Assembly: GCA_004431415.1 (NCBI GenBank)
Contig: QPMI01000494.1
Span: 1-64,000, forward strand
DNA: 64,000 nucleotides
Source of the DNA: Cyanophora paradoxa
Taxonomy: Eukaryota > Glaucocystophyceae > Cyanophorales > Cyanophoraceae
Direction of reading: 5' to 3'
Shown here: one piece after another, positions 52,306 to 63,860 of the stretch
Numbering within the stretch: the stretch's first letter is position 1
How the letters are laid out: each line of letters starts with the position of its first letter
Program-made: the position numbers and the translations under genes
Notes under the pieces: model-generated
Database searches by the model: none
Seen by the model: the letters and a program-made list of their open reading frames with translations, nothing else
Told to the model about the DNA's origin: nothing

Positions 52306-54435
52306 ATGCCGAGCGAGTGCTCGATCCGCTGCGCCGCTGGCCAAGTCGCTCCGGCGGCCGAATCCGCGGATTCCGAGGCCTGCGCTGGCGACATTCGTGC
52401 TAACATTGTGGCGCCCATGCCGTCCCGGCACGCGCAAATGAAGTCCCTGGCGCTGCAACTCGCAGCGTGCTCGAGCCCTTCCGGAGCGCTGGCCGGAGCC
52501 CGCGACTTCATGACCAGCGGCGTCGCCTCTGCGTCGGACGGGATCCTGAACTCGAACCTGGGCCTGGGCAGCCGGACTCAGTCGAGCTCGTCCGTGTCGG
52601 TCCCCGGGCTCGTCTCCGTCGAGTCTCTTCCCATCTCGGACGTCGACAGCCGGCACAGCTCGCCCGTCTCCGCGTCGGCCTTCGCCTGCCCCTGCTGCGA
52701 CAACGACGACGTCGCCGACAACCGGGACTTCAAGAGCGGCGGGCCCGATCGCATCCCGACCGAGGTAAAAGCACACACATATAAATCCTCCTGCCGCCTG
52801 ATTTCCGCCCGATATCAATTATCGTGAAGCTGAACCATGCCAGGCCGAGCTCTGGAAGGCGATCCTGCAGGAGGCCAGGAACGAAGCCGCGAGCGAGCCG
52901 GACCTCGCCTCGTTCCTGTGGTCCACGATCCTTTCGCATGGGACCCTCTACGACGCCCTCTGCTTCCGCCTCGCCCACAAGGTGATACTAAGTTATAACT
53001 TATAACTCATTGCTTTAGACGCAAATTGACTATAACATGTACAAGGTGATATTAAGGTATACCTAAGTTACATGGGGGGTGCGGGGGGGCTTGCCTTCCC
53101 CTGCTTGTTTGATTATTCGAACGATTTGTACATTTGCTTTAAATTTTCGCGCACGTCGAGCGAACAACTGAACGAGCCTTTCTTTAATTTGCAGCTGGCG
53201 AACCCGACTCTCCTCTCGACTCAGCTGACGTCGATCATCTCCAACGTTTTCGCCAAGGACCCATACGTCAGGCTGGCCATCCGTTGCGACCTTGTCGTGC
53301 GCACGCGACCCTTCATTCATGCCGATATCCATCGCGAACGTTAGAGTGTTTTAACGTGTTGTGATGACGAATCTCGCGCCACGGCAGGCCGTAAAGTCCA
53401 GAGATCCTGCTTGCCGCGGCTACTCGCAGCCGCTGCTTCACTTCAAGGGCTTCCAGGCCTTGCAGGCGTACAGGGTCCGGAATGGCGATGTTGGCTTTTA
53501 AATTGTTTCTTCTCCTCTCATCGATCCGGCCGGAGCAGGTCGCCCATTCGCTCTGGCGCGATGGTCGCGTCGCTCTTGCCCACACCCTGCAGAGTCTCGT
53601 CTCCGATGTTTTCCGTGAGTGCTAATCATTTTCGCGGCCGTTTATGAAAGCTGTATTTTAATTCGGAATCGCGAAAGATGTCGACATCCATCCCGCCGCC
53701 AGAATTGGGAAGGGCGTCATGGTGAGTGGCCATGGCCCATGGGTCCGGGCAGGCGGATGATGAATTGGTTCGAATTCGACCGACATTTCATTAACTGCTG
53801 GGATAGGTCGACCACGCCATCGGAGTTGTGATTGGAGAGACCGCCGTGGTCAGTCTCGCCGTGATCATGATGCGCGATGTTGCGTGATATTGACTTCATT
53901 CGCAGGTCGGGGACAACGTCTCCTGTGCGCCCCTGTAGCTATTCGATTTTCTAAATATCTGCAGGGCGCTAACGTTCGAGATCTCGCAGTCCTGCACAAC
54001 GTCACGCTCGGCGGCAACGGAAAGGTGAGCGGCGACAGGCACCCGAAGATCGGGCATGGGGTCCTTCTCGGTATGCAGCATATTTTAGCATTGAATTAAT
54101 ACTTGTTCTGCTCCGTGTCCTGACCCTTTGTCCGCCGCGCAGGCGCGCACGTTACTGTTCTCGGCAACATCAAGATCGGCCCGTTCGCCAAGATTGGGGC
54201 GGGTTCGGTCGTGCTCACCGCCGTCCCCGCCCGGCGCACCGCAGTCGGGTCTGTATCCGTTCATTTTGAAATTCTCGATTCCCTTCGATTGACCGCCGGT
54301 CTTCAAATTCTCAGCGTCCCCGCGCGAGTGGTGGGGCGCGAGGGCCCGAAGGAGGTCGTGCCGGCCGCGGCCATGGACCACCACGTGGGGTCCGTCAACG
54401 ACGCCGGGGAATACGTCCTCGACTTTCAGATTTGA
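52306..54435 (+). CDS. serine O-acetyltransferase, 424 residues, 11 exons
   Basis: Acetylates serine with acetyl-CoA, the committed step of cysteine synthesis. Exons: 52,306-52,764, 52,844-52,981, 53,195-53,296, 53,388-53,474, 53,539-53,614, 53,678-53,721, 53,807-53,848, 53,907-53,925, 53,990-54,070, 54,143-54,248, 54,315-54,435; all phases agree. The N-terminal 153 residues are Ser/Ala-rich and unconserved (regulatory or targeting). The helical SAT domain follows (ELWKAILQEARNEAASEPDL, LANPTLLSTQLTSIISNVF, SRDPACRGYSQPLLHFKGF). The left-handed beta-helix reads VDIHPAARIGKGVMVDHAIG, VVIGETAVVGDNVS, LHNVTLGGNGK, GDRHPKIGHGVLLGA, with the catalytic DH pair. The C-terminus is DFQI; a terminal Ile is what binds O-acetylserine (thiol)lyase in the cysteine synthase complex, so that regulation is probably kept. 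This is the best-supported complete gene model in the window. Confidence 0.93.
53072..53109 (+). repeat. dispersed G/C repeat GGGGGGTGCGGGGGGGCTTGCC, copy 1
   Basis: It lies in an acetyltransferase intron. An inverted copy is at 55,803-55,840, both ending CCTGCTTGTT, and a weaker relative is at 57,871-57,900. The echo ACAAGGTGATATTA (53,041) of the exon end at 52,978 is just upstream. Confidence 0.65.
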
Positions 54436-57400
54436 TCTAGATAGCAGGCAATAGCTAAAGAAATGTAGACGCACTAGGTGTTTCTAGCTTTTTCAGCTCC
54501 TGTAAATAAGGCGGGCGATTCTCGCCAGCTGCAGGCCGTCGGACACTAGCTATAGATTTATCGGTAGGGCCTCCTGATTCCGACAGATCAGCGTTTATTG
54601 CCATGGTCTGGACTGTAGATGCGTGCTCCGGATCCGCGCGCGCGTTATTCGAATTCTTGATCATGTTTTAACACCGAACCTTTTTAAGATCGATATCGGC
54701 CTTAATCGGCCTGATTTCGCCGCATGATAATTAGTTGTTGATATCCATTCGCTTGCAAGTTGTAACCCCGACCTCTTTTGTAATTTTCCACTTTTGCGGG
54801 GTCGTGATTTGCGTTTATCTGGAGAGTTTGTTTGAGTTCTGATCTAGACAGACTCTGAGAGCTAGTCGCCGAGCAAGCGCAGTGGCGCGGTTTTTTGAGT
54901 TCTAGATCTAGGCTAGCAGCTTCTGCAGATGTGAATTGGCCGAATGAGATTTCGACGCTTCAATATTAATGTGAATCAGGTTTTGTAATGGCATACGTAT
55001 AAACGTGATTTTGTGTATTCCGACTGCGAGTCGTGATTCAGCTGCGCACGCAATAGTAATGATTCAGTTAGCGCTGCAGGTATTGAACGCACATATATAT
55101 GTACATGTATAGATTCGCAGGATTCAAAAGCTGATCATTGATCCCTGAGCCACAAGCTAAATCAACTATTGATATCGATATTCATGGAGACGCCCTGCAG
55201 GCTGCATGCAGCTATTGCCGTCAGCGTGTGAAGCGGCAAAGCCTAGGCGCGCCGTCAATGCGTGACGATCAACGAACTGAAGTAGATAGCCTCAACTGAC
55301 GTAATTTACTAGGGGCCCGGCCGCGTTTGGCGCGCCGGGGGTGCAAGGGGGGAATCGGGATCTAATGAAAGAGGCCCGGTCGGCGTGCTCGGCCGGCACA
55401 CGCGGTTCTGCAATATAAGCTCGATATAAGCTCGATATAAGCGCAGCAAGAGAGTACGGTCTAGATCTGGCCGGCCGGGCGTGCTCGGCTGCGATCAGCT
55501 GCAGCGGCGCAGGCAGCAACGCAAGCAGTTTCTAGGCGGAAATCTAGAGGAGACGTTGACAGGTAGAGAGAAGTGGTTCCATGCAGAACCGCGCAACGAA
55601 TTCGAAGAGCAAGGCGTACGCGACGAACTGCGTGGCCGGAAGCCGAAATCTAGAGGAGACAGCTAGGGAGAACTGTTTCCATGCAGAACCGCGCAAGGAA
55701 TTCGAAGACCGGAGTTAGAGAGAAGTTAGTTTTCCCCTCGAAAACCACTTTTTCCCCTCGAATTCGACGCTCGAAAGTCGAGAGCTGACCGGTCCACCGA
55801 GCCAACAAGCAGGGGGGCAAGCCCCCCCGCACCCCCCCATTTATTGAACTTGTATAATCTGCAATATCAATGAATCGCAAATCTCGCAATTTCGCGAACG
55901 CGTACGTGAATCGCAGGGCTTCTCCAGTGCTATAGCTCAGCGGCTAGTTTCTGTGTGTGAAGTCTTTGTGTGAACGTGAATCGCGCCGCGGCACCATGAA
56001 TTGTAATCGCGAAATTCGCACTGCTGTCTCTGGTGGGCAGGTGCCACGGTGCTTTAATTTGCGCATGCGCTCTCAGCGGAGCATGATTATAATTAATAAC
56101 TGCACGTGCACATGTTGGGCGCCGGCGCCGGCCTCGTCATCGATATATATCGTCACTATCGTGGCAGTCTGCCAGATCTAGACACTCTCGTGGCAAAAGA
56201 ATAATCACGATCCTAGGGCTCATGATCATCGGATCAGCATCGTCTTCAAATTGCTACAGCCGCGCTATTTCGAATTCAGGGAATCGGGCGCTTCGCTCGA
56301 AAACTAGATTACTAGCAGCATGCGCAGCCCGTTTACGTGCACAGATCTAGAAGGTCCGGTGCAGCATGCGCAGTTGCAGCACCGTACCCAGTGCCTATAC
56401 ATGTGTGTACGCGGTTGTTCAGCCAACGACAGCTGCAAGCTGTAGCTGCTGTACAGCCCGTACTACGCCCGCGGTAGTACGCCTGCATGCATGAATGCAG
56501 CTGCAGCCTACAGGCTACAGCCTACAGGCTACAGCTTATACCAGTAATTACTCCGGTGCGCGTTTCCGTTACTTTCCGTTACTTTCCGTTAACGTTATCC
56601 GCCACCTTCCGTTACTTTCGGTTACCCACCAGTGACCGCCAGTGTCCGGCACTGTCCGCCACTAGGACTTTCCGTGCACGTGCACACCAGTGACAGTGTG
56701 ACACCACTGGCCAGCTTAACTGTTCGGAACTTCTTCGAAGTCGCAATTCCGGTACCTGGTACCGGACTCCGGGAGCAACTTCCGATGATAACAATGAACG
56801 TCATCGGGATATTGGACCGATTCGTACCGCATCGCGTCGCGACTCGCGATCGATTTCAACTTGGCAACGACCGATCGGACGGATTCAGCTGGCCAGCCGC
56901 CAGCTGGCCAGCGCCGGCGCCCGGGCGGCGCCGCTGCCGGCGCGCGCGGCCGCGTCGCCCGGTGCCAGCGCGCCGGCTGGGCGGCGGGCGCGCGTGGGCG
57001 CCGGCTGTGCGGCCGCCGCCGGCCCGCCGGCCGGTTGTCAGTGTAACTTGTCACGTGCACAGTGTGGGCAATGGGCATGCGTGCGCTCACTGCTCATGAG
57101 TCATGATCAGCTGCGCTGCCTGCGCATGCGCTGCGCATGCGCGTTCACGTGGCAGCCCACTGGCAGGCGCCGCCAGGCGGTGACAGCGGTGTTTTACTAC
57201 TGGTCCGAACTCAAAGTGCCAATTGAGTATGAGGTCGGGACTCTAAGCTAGTCGGGAGTTTGAATAGGGGCTCCGTTGCGTACCGTAGACTCCGTAGTAC
57301 CGTAGTACGCTACTGCCAGCCTACTGGTACGTATACTAGGCTAGTACGGGGCCTCTATAGCTACAGGCTACAGCCGCCTACTACGGGCCGCTGTGCGGGC

Positions 57401-59007
57401 TTCCGTGGCCGGGCTAGGCAGCTGCGCAGCCTGCAGCTGGCATGCTGCCAGGGCCAGCCAGGCTGGCTGGTTAACGTTGTGCCAGCCTCTGCCAGCCCAG
57501 CCTGGCAGTGCCAGGCTGCCAGCGTAAGCTTAAGTCAAGTGCGTTGGCCAACGCATGCGCAGTCACGCGCGTGCGGTGCGCGTTCACATGGCAGCCCACT
57601 GGCAGTCGCCGCCAGGCGGCGACAGCGGTCTTCTACTACTGGTCCGTACTCAAAGTGCCAATTGAGTATGAGGTCGGGAGTTTGAATAGGGGCTCCGTCG
57701 CGTTTTGGCTCGGCTGTTGCGTACTACTCGTGTTTTTTTACGTGTGTGCGCTTGCGTCATAAGTAATAAGTTATAACTTAGTATCGGAAGGCGAATAACC
57801 AACATTTTCGTTGCAGACTGGCCCTCGAAAACGGCCTCATAGAAAAATTTTGGCTGAAGCGAGGGAACGGGAAGCAAGGGGGCCCCCTTCCCCCCTTGCA
57901 ATAAATTATTGCTGGACAATTGCGAAATCACAAGATTCGAGCTCACTGTTCAACGGTTCGAATTCAATTACACAAACTAAATTTGCGCACAGGCCGGGGT
58001 TCGCTCTACCTTCAGAAAAAACGAGCTCGAGGTAGTCGACTTGTCTCACAAAAATCATACACGCGCATGCGGCGCCTCCTCGCGGGTCCTCACCGCGAAT
58101 TCAACCGCGAAGATGACGCCGACCTCGATTACGGCCGACGCCCGGCGGCCCCGCGCCGGGCGCCCGCGGCCGCCGCAGGTCCCCTGACCACGGGGCCTAG
58201 GGTTTTCTGGGGCCCAGGGCAGGGGCTTGGAGGCTGGCCCCATTACTTTGATTTCTAGCCGCCACGCCCGGGCCCGGCCCTTGCCTTAATTATAATGCAC
58301 AGAAAACCCCGACCACGTTAACACGAATTCCCAGCGCCCTAGCTATAGGCGCCCTGAATTCGAAACCCCCTGAGCATCCCAGCGCGTGCAGCGGCGAGCC
58401 GCGGACTTTTATTACAAGCTTCAGACATTTGCAGAATCACACGCGCACACTGCAGCTGTACATGTACACACAATCCGATGATGACGACAAATTAAAGAGC
58501 GCTAAGACGCAAAAGTCAATTGCAAGCTATACAAAATCGGGACGAAAGCCTCGCGAACACAGTAAGAAAGAAACAAAAATGAAGGGGAAGGGGAACGAGC
58601 GCGAGATGCTGCAAAACACAAAGAAAATACATCAGTCACACATGCACAAAAGCTAGAGATAGCCTAGCAGAGTTAGGAGAGAGAAGATATTTAACTGAAA
58701 GACATCGAAATGAAATACACAGAGAATGGAAGACAGTACTACGATACACACTGTACAGCAGCTACAGTCAAAATTGGCCTGGCTCAAGCGAGCTCCTGAT
58801 CACACACCAATCTCCTATACAAAAAAGGCAGCCAGCGCCGCCGGTACTACGGTGCAGGGCGCCGCAGCGAGGGCACCGGATCCGGAGGCAGGCGGGCACG
58901 GGTACTCTGCGAGCTCGAGCTCGACAGCTTGGAGCCTCCCAGAGCCCGAGGCAGAGCCGCGGCGAGCTCGAGGGCGCCGGCGGGCGGCGCTCGCGTACGC
59001 GCTCCGC
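54436..59007. other. 4.6-kb convergent spacer with duplications
   Basis: It holds the inverted G/C repeat (55,803-55,840) and tandem CTAGAGGAGAC/CCATGCAGAACCGCGCAA blocks (55,540-55,705). It also holds ACTTTCCGTT repeats (56,570-56,625) and the long direct repeat described at 57,140. Several ORFs exist but show no domain and no splice-consistent coding; 58,400-58,720 is A-rich. No gene is supported. Confidence 0.5.
57140..57702 (+). repeat. pair of about 125-140 bp direct repeats
   Basis: GCGTTCACGTGGCAGCCCAC through GGCTCCGTTGCG (57,140-57,280) matches 57,579-57,702 at roughly 90% identity. The first copy has an extra 18-bp tandem piece (ACTCTAAGCTAGTCGGG). Both stay open in one plus frame (AVFYYWS-LKVPIEYEVG), with two of four differences there synonymous. 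Confidence 0.75.
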
Positions 59008-62000
59008 TCAGGCGGTGGCGGTGGTCCGCTGGTCGACGCCGGCGGCCGAGAGGAGCCCCGAGACCGACCAGGAGGGGACCGGCGAACCCGCCCCGCCCCG
59101 CCCCTGCGGAAGGATCGATATCCGGAGAGCGCTCGTAAGAAGGCGACGAAAAAGGGCGGGTCGTGTATGTCTTTTGATTATTGAAGGCTTAAACAAGGCT
59201 ACTAAGGACAGGTCATGCAGGTTGATTATTATTGCCAGGCGTTTATATATAATTAGGAAAGCCGAGGCCCCGCGGGCGCGGAAAGGGGAGGGGCCGGGGC
59301 CGGGGCCGGGGCCGGGGCCGGGGCCAGGGGGGGTACAGACCTGCTCCGCCGGGCCGCACGCCGCGGCGGCCTTGGCGGCAGCGAGCCGCCACTCGTCTCG
59401 GTACCTGCAGTACCCCCCACATCCGTGAGCCGCGGCGGGGGCACCGCCGAGAGGCGCTCTATACAACTGTTCGCAAGCTCTGTACAGCTACACCTATAGG
59501 AGGGCACGTGCATTACCATAGATATAAAAAACCTAGAGGACTAAAGGACCTAAAAAGGGCAGAATGTATGTAAAGTAACAGGGGCGCGGGGGGTGCAGTG
59601 CTCCTTTAGGGACCGGGCAGCGGTCCTAACAAGGCACGCTGGCGAGGAGTGTATAGGGCCTAAAGAACCTATATAAATCTATATAGGAATAAAGGACCTA
59701 GAAAGAGGAGAATGTAAAAAGACTAATTAAACGCACTCGGGGCAGCGGTCCTCGAGGAACCGAAGAGCGAGGCGGGCCGCGTGCGACTCCGCCCTGCGCG
59801 CCCGAAGGGAGCGAATTCGAATCACGAAAGGAAGATGACTAAAATGCTTCGCTCTGAGTATACGGCTCTACAGCGCATGAGCGCTCCCGGACGTCAACGA
59901 TGGGGAGAGGAGGGCGTGCTCCAAAAACCACGAGAGAAATAGAGAACGGCCGAAACTCTTCGATATCGATCTTAGGAGAAAGCTCTTGGCCTTTTCTAGC
60001 TTGTGCACGCGCGTGCATGGCTAAAACTCCTAGCTCTTAGGAACACTTTTACAGGGCCGCCGGGCCGGGGCCGCACGTGGCTCCCTTGGGGCGGGCGGCG
60101 GCGAGCGCGGGGAGGGCGCCGGCCGCCCCAAGAGCCGCGGCGAGGGCCTCGTCCAGGGCCCACAGGCCCCCGGGGCCCTGCGCTATAATTAGAAGGGGGC
60201 TACGATAGATAGAGAGGCGGGGGGTACGTATACGCGCCTGGAGGCGGAGCAGGGCGACGTGCGGGGGGCTGCCGCTGCCCTTCTGGAGGGGTACCGCCCC
60301 CTCCGGCTTCGCGGGGGTACCGGGGCTCGTGGCCTCCGGGGCGCTCGCACGCCGCTTCGGGGGCGGGGGCGTGAGGGGGAGGGGGGGTACGGCATCCAAA
60401 GAAAAAGTCGGGGGGGGGTACGGCGCACCGAGAAGAAGGAGCGGACGAGGGAGGCGCCGCCGGCGAGGAACGAGGCGCGGCGGAGGCCGGCGGGGCGCCC
60501 GCCCTGTGCGAACGAAGTGTCATTGCCAACGAAGCGTCTCACGCGGTCGCGGCACGAGATCAAACGATCTATTTATAGTTCGGGGGGGGGGGTGGATGGG
60601 CGGACCGTGGCGGGGGCGACGCAGGGGATACGGAGTGCGACGCCGGAATCGTCCGCCGCGTAGGGCGCCGCGCGCGTACCCAGGCCCGTCCTGCGGGGGG
60701 GGGGGGGAGGCCGGGGGGGGGGAGGCGCTCAGGATGGGGAGAAGGGGTCGAGGGAAAATGGGGGTGTACCGGGCGGCCAGGGCCGCGGTCTTTGTGGCGG
60801 CCTGTCGAAGGCTTAGGAAAGGGCGCGAGAGCGCGGGGGGGGGGGGGGGGGGGGGGGGGGCGGGGAGGGGGGGTAGACAATTTCACCTGCGGGCCAGCCG
60901 CCTCGCTCTCGCGGACCGCCGCCCGCGCCGCGAGACGCGCCGCCGGGCCGCCCGGCAGCGCGCGCAGCACCTGAAATTCGAGGGTGAGAAAGGAGTTTAA
61001 AAGGAGTTTGAAAGGATTTGAGGTTTAGAAAGGAGTTTGAGGCTACAAGTTTGAAAGTCTAAAATATCTTGGTTAGAGACTTGAGATTTACAGAGAAAAA
61101 AGGTTGGTGCACATTGAACGGCTATGGCCCGAACTAACTGAACTTCCCAAAGCGCACGCACCGGGGCGTCGATCGCGAAGGGGAGCGATGAGAGAGCCGC
61201 CCCGGCCCCGGCCCCGCGGGCGACCCCGGGGTCCTCCGCCCCGTGGGCGAAGCGGAGGAGCCCGAGGGCGTCCGAGTACTGGCCCTGGGCCAATAGGTCC
61301 CGGGCAGCCTCCTGGGAGGCAGGGGGCGCCGAAGCGGCGGAGGGCGTGGCGGAGGCGGCCGCCGCCCCCGGCAGCTGGAGCGTGCCGGAGAGGCGAACGG
61401 TCTCCGGGAGGCCCGGGCGCCCTCCGCAGTGCGCGTAGCACTGGATCCGATCGCCCGCGAATGAGAGCGGGAGCTCGGGGGGGGACTGGGCCGCCCGGGG
61501 GTACCCCCAGTCGACTGCGGGGCGGGCGAGCGCCGGCGCGGTGCAGCGGCCCAGCTGCCGAAGGACCGCCCCATCGATTCGGCCTCCCTCTGCGGGTCCG
61601 GAGCGTCAGATTGTCGGCGGGGGTACGGGGAGACGGCTGGGGGGTACCAGGGACGGTCTCGGGGTACCCGCCGCCGGCGCGCGCGAGGGCGGCCGCGAGC
61701 GGCCCCGGGGGCCCCACCGCGATGGGGAAGACTCGGGCCTGCGTGGGTACGTGAAAGGGGGCGGGGGGGGGAGGGGGCACGCGGGTACGTGCCTCGGCGG
61801 CGCGGCCGGCGGCGAGCTCGACGGCGGACTCGGAGCCCTCGAGCTGCGAACGAAGATTGGCGGGAGGCGGAGGGGGGGGGATAGATAGAGGGGTACAGCG
61901 GGTCACCTTGGCCTGGCTCGTGATCAGAATGATCTGCCGCTGCCTACGAGTACGGGAACAATCAAGACAGGGACGTGGGAGGGGGGGGGGGGGGGGGGGG

Positions 62001-62970
62001 TTTGGAAACGCACTTGTGGCGGCCGGAGGTACCGGATTCGTCGTACGCGGCGGCAAGGCCGCGCCACAGGTCGGGTGCCTGTACCCCCGCGGGGGGGCGA
62101 AGCCGCGAGAGGAACTTATCCGCCTGCGCGGCGGTCGGCCTCCGAATGGCTGGGGGAGGGGGGGGAAGCGGGGGAGGGGTACGTGGGCGAGGCTCTTCTC
62201 GCAGAGGGGTACGGCGTGCGGGCTGCAGTGCTCCGGCTCGGCCGCGAAGCCTGCAGACAGCGCGCCGATCAGAACCAAGAAGCGAAGAGGAGGCGGGGGG
62301 GGCGGGGGGGGAAGGACGGGGAGGGAAGAAGTCGAACGGGGGTACGCGCACCAACGATGCCGAAGCGCGCGTCGCGGGGCAGGGAGAGGAGGGCGAGGCG
62401 CACGGCGGCCTTGGCCTGCTCCAGCCTGCGCGCGGCGCCGGCCCGGCCCGGCCCCGGGGCGAGAGGGTGAGAAACTCGAGCTAGTTCCTAGGCCTTGATC
62501 CTAGGATTGCGTTTAGACGCGAGACCTAATCATAACCTAATCTCTCAAGCAGCTCAAGAAGCGATTCCTAAGCTCTCCGGAGTGCGTTAAGACGCCAGCT
62601 GCAGATCGGCGCACCGCTCGCGGCCCAGCGTGGCGTCGATCGCGAAGCAGAGCTCCAGGCCGGACCCGGCGGGATTAGAACCGGGCCAGGCGGGGACGGC
62701 GCTCAGCGCGAGGGCGGCGGGGCCCAGGTCCGCCCCGTCGCGATCGGCGAAGGCAAAGGCGGCGGCCGCGGGGCCGGAGAGGGGTGCATCAATCACGACG
62801 GCGCAGCCGGCGCGGGGCGCGCGCTGCCGGATTCGAAGTCAGGCCCATGAATCAGATCAGATCGAATTCGATCGGATCGAGAGGCGTGACTCACGATGGG
62901 GCCGATCCTCGCGTGCACGACGTCGCCCTCGACCGGCGAAACCGCTGCGGCGAATTCGATCGATCACGCT

Positions 62971-63006
<36 letters not shown>

Positions 63007-63860
63007 GGTGTACCGAGGAGGGCGCCGTGGGTCGGGGAACGGAGGGGCCCAGGGCGAGCGGGGGCGGGGCGACGAATGCCACGTCAACCTCAAGACTCGC
63101 GCTCGAATCCTGCCGTGAACATTAGGCTTGGCCTGAATGATGGGGCGCGGAGGAGAGGGAGGGGGAGGTGGGGGAGGGGAGGGGGGGGGGGCGGGGAAGG
63201 GCGCACGGGGGCGGCAAGGTCGGGGGCGAGGAAGCAGGGGGGTACGGCGAAGCGGACGGCGCCGTCGCCGGCGGCTGGCAGCTCGCACAGCAGATCGATT
63301 GTGGCCGTGAATTGATCGCCGGGCGCCAGCGTCAGGCGCCGGTCGCCGCCCTCCAACACCACTACGCCATCCTCGCCCAAAGCTGCTGCCGGTGCCGCCG
63401 CAGCCGCCTGTCCGTGTGCGCCGGCAGTCGGGAGAGCCTCGCCCGCCGCGGCGGCCGCGGCGACCGCGGCGGCCGCCGTTACGGCATCTTCGGGCTTTGG
63501 GAGGCGTCCGGCGACGCTCCAGGCGCGCTCTCCGGCCCCGAGCCGCGCCCGGAAGCCGCAACACGTGGCCCCGTCAGGAATGGCGAATCGGAAGGATACG
63601 TCCGCCGTGCGATCTCCGTCGTTCAAGAAAAGCTGACAGACTGCGATGAAGGTGCGTTAGGTGCGATCGGGGCGAGAGGCACGCGCGCTCGCTGGCGGGG
63701 AATTGATCCGCCGACGGCAGCCGGCGTCACGGCGCGTCGGCGGCGCGGCACGTCCACCCTCACCTGTCAGAGAGCAACTGAACCCTTCGATGGTTGCGGA
63801 GACGGTGCATGACTGCAGGGGCAGTGCCTGGCCGTCCCGGCTGACGAGTCCAGCTGGCAT
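59008..63860 (-). CDS. VIT plus von Willebrand A domain protein, about 17 exons
   Basis: Relative of inter-alpha-trypsin inhibitor heavy chain/VWA5-type proteins. ATG 63,860 (MPAGLVSRDGQALPLQSC) opens the VIT domain. Exon 1 ends at 63,764; exon 2 from 63,640 reads VCQLFLNDGDRTADVSFRFA and IPDGATCCGFRARLG. More VIT exons run to about 62,890 (VEGDVVHARIGPIV). The vWA domain starts LELCFAIDATLGRERCADLQ (about 62,670-62,600). Then RLEQAKAAVRLALLSLPRDA and RFGIVG, EPEHCSPHAVPLCEKSLAH (about 62,240-62,180), ADKFLSRLRPPAGVQAPDLW, RQIILITSQAK (about 61,910), and ARVFPIAVGPPGPLAAALAR. C-terminal exons: [19 protein letters not shown] (60,970-60,890), HVALLRLQ, GPGGLWALDEALAAALGAAG (60,190-60,060), AESHAARLALRFLEDRCPE (about 59,785-59,735), YRDEWRLAAAKAAAACGPAE (to 59,341), last exon 59,103-59,008. 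The MIDAS DxSxS is DATLG, so classic metal-dependent binding is doubtful. Cellular role unknown. Confidence 0.8.
59606..59640 (-). repeat. echo of exon part LEDRCP in the VIT/vWA gene
   Basis: GGACCGGGCAGCGGTCCTAA at about 59,610 repeats GGGGCAGCGGTCCTCGAGGA at 59,739, about 130 bp downstream in the transcript, inside the intron. Confidence 0.6.
62973..63003 (+). repeat. 31-base G run in VIT/vWA intron
   Basis: C tract on the transcript side, a short distance before an acceptor (CGCCGCAG). Others in this gene: 60,835-60,860 and 61,981-62,000. Confidence 0.85.

Noticed and set aside
42624-54435. sulfur/S-adenosylmethionine gene cluster (ACC-synthase-like, serine acetyltransferase, viral SpeD)
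   Set aside because: The genes are far apart, on mixed strands, with unrelated genes between; nuclear genes here show no operon logic.
55918-55990. TATAGCTCAGCGGCTAG resembling a tRNA A box
   Set aside because: No matching B box or cloverleaf follows at the right distance.
61088-62278. 396-residue minus-strand Pro/Arg-rich frame
   Set aside because: It is an out-of-phase reading through exons and introns of the VIT/vWA gene; conserved segments appear in alternating frames with splice sites.
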